Source: Mnemiopsis leidyi
Taxonomy: Eukaryota; Ctenophora; Tentaculata; Lobata; Bolinopsidae
Length of the DNA stretch: 29,106 nt
Direction of reading: 5' to 3'
NCBI GenBank assembly: GCA_000226015.1
Contig: JH154128.1
Location: forward strand, 49,178 to 78,283
In this document: positions 28,498 to 29,106 of the stretch, one piece after another
How positions within the stretch are numbered: position 1 is the stretch's first letter
Layout of the letters: the number at the start of each line of letters is the position of its first letter
Translations under genes and position numbers: made by a program
Notes under the pieces: generated by a model
Database searches by the model: none
What the model saw: only the letters and a program-made list of their open reading frames with translations
Told to the model about the DNA's origin: nothing

Positions 28498-29106
28498 GTT
28501 TTTCGAAACCGAAAACTTATATAAATCAACAGCAGCCATTATCATCAAACAAGTTGCAATAAAAATGTTTCAGTTCCACGGCAAATATTTTCACTGTAGC
28601 TTCCATGGTATTCCACTATTCCATCAGCAGTCTTTGCAGCAGGATTTATATCTGCTGCCCAAATTCTATGCTTCTACTTCTAGCACTAGCAGAGGGCAAA
28701 TCGAAGAAGCCTCTTTCCAATTTTAGAGATGGAAATCTAGCGTCCGCCTGAGACCTAACTAAGCGGGCGCAATTCTTGTTAGTGTGGTATCCGCGTCTTT
28801 TCCTGAACGAGCGGCGAACTTTGACCCGAGAGCTGGTGTAAAGCCACATTTCAAGAGCATATTTTTTATCCTCTAATCTTAACATCAGAAAATAGAACCA
28901 TAACTACACGACATGATTATCTAGCTGTTAGGTACTCAAATGTTCATCGATTATCTCTCATCTCACGCGAAATTTGAGTCTTTATCTTGATCAGAAATGA
29001 TTTTACAGCCATTTAGATTTTACGCACTTAACCGGGACACCCTACTACTGTAGTACCCCAGTAGTGACCCAGTAGTATCCCATTAGTATCACTGTACGTA
29101 CCCACG

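Larger units (their letters stand above)
27200..29106. other. Probable dynein intron, repeat-rich
   Basis: No exon that could precede VDQWERT of the dynein was found on the minus strand, so this is probably intron. It holds a perfect 12-bp-arm hairpin (27464-27490), short GTGTCCG and GTAG repeats (27530-27580), the nested palindrome at 28322-28497, and an unrecognised open frame at 28885-28646 on the minus strand rich in Arg and Ser. The last 60 bases contain imperfect repeats of AGTAGT-like words. Confidence 0.5.

Noticed and set aside
28646..28885. 79-codon Arg/Ser-rich open frame on the minus strand
   Set aside because: Not a dynein exon and not recognised; repeat-rich surroundings make a chance frame or transposon remnant more likely.
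1..29106. CRISPR arrays, rRNA, tRNA or bacterial operon features
   Set aside because: Tandem repeats here lack CRISPR spacer structure, no tRNA cloverleaf was recognised, and the intron-rich genes rule out a prokaryotic source.

Overview
The window looks like nuclear DNA of a multicellular animal. It carries an intron-rich axonemal dynein heavy chain gene with GT-AG introns, single-exon rhodopsin-like receptors, a type II Golgi glycosyltransferase, microsatellites and MITE-like palindromes. Compact introns (mostly 100-600 bp), genes nested in an intron and lineage-specific receptors fit an early-branching or marine invertebrate, for example a ctenophore, cnidarian or placozoan. The lineage cannot be fixed from the sequence alone.

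Layout. 1-2003: intergenic DNA with repeats and a (TACTAA)n microsatellite. 2004-3185 (+): GT31-family (beta-1,3-galactosyltransferase-like) enzyme. 27199-4349 (-): the C-terminal 3,013 residues of a DNAH2-type axonemal dynein heavy chain, resolved here into 28 exons whose phases all join in frame. The missing N-terminal part (about 1,400 residues by family length) lies beyond the right edge. One exon, 7614-12552, is 4,939 bp and encodes AAA3, AAA4, the stalk, AAA5 and part of AAA6; every other exon is 75-264 bp. 15890-22717: a 6.8-kb intron, about 30 times the typical intron of this gene, holding three paralogous class-A GPCR genes on the opposite (+) strand. 27200-29106: probably more dynein intron, with a nested palindromic element related to a sequence at 426-545.

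Most notable: (a) the nested antisense GPCR cluster; (b) long stretches of DNA identity between the GPCR paralogues, limited to the ICL2 and TM5-ICL3-TM6 regions, in a mosaic pattern that suggests gene conversion; (c) three places in the dynein gene where an exon edge with its splice site has been tandemly duplicated into the intron, giving arrays of repeated acceptors or donors, some of which would be in frame; (d) seven E-box-like hexamers spaced exactly 11 bp apart in a dynein intron. The genes have no obvious shared pathway: dynein acts in cilia, the receptors at the plasma membrane and the GT31 enzyme in the Golgi. The nesting raises the possibility of antisense or co-regulation between the dynein and receptor genes, which is inference only.
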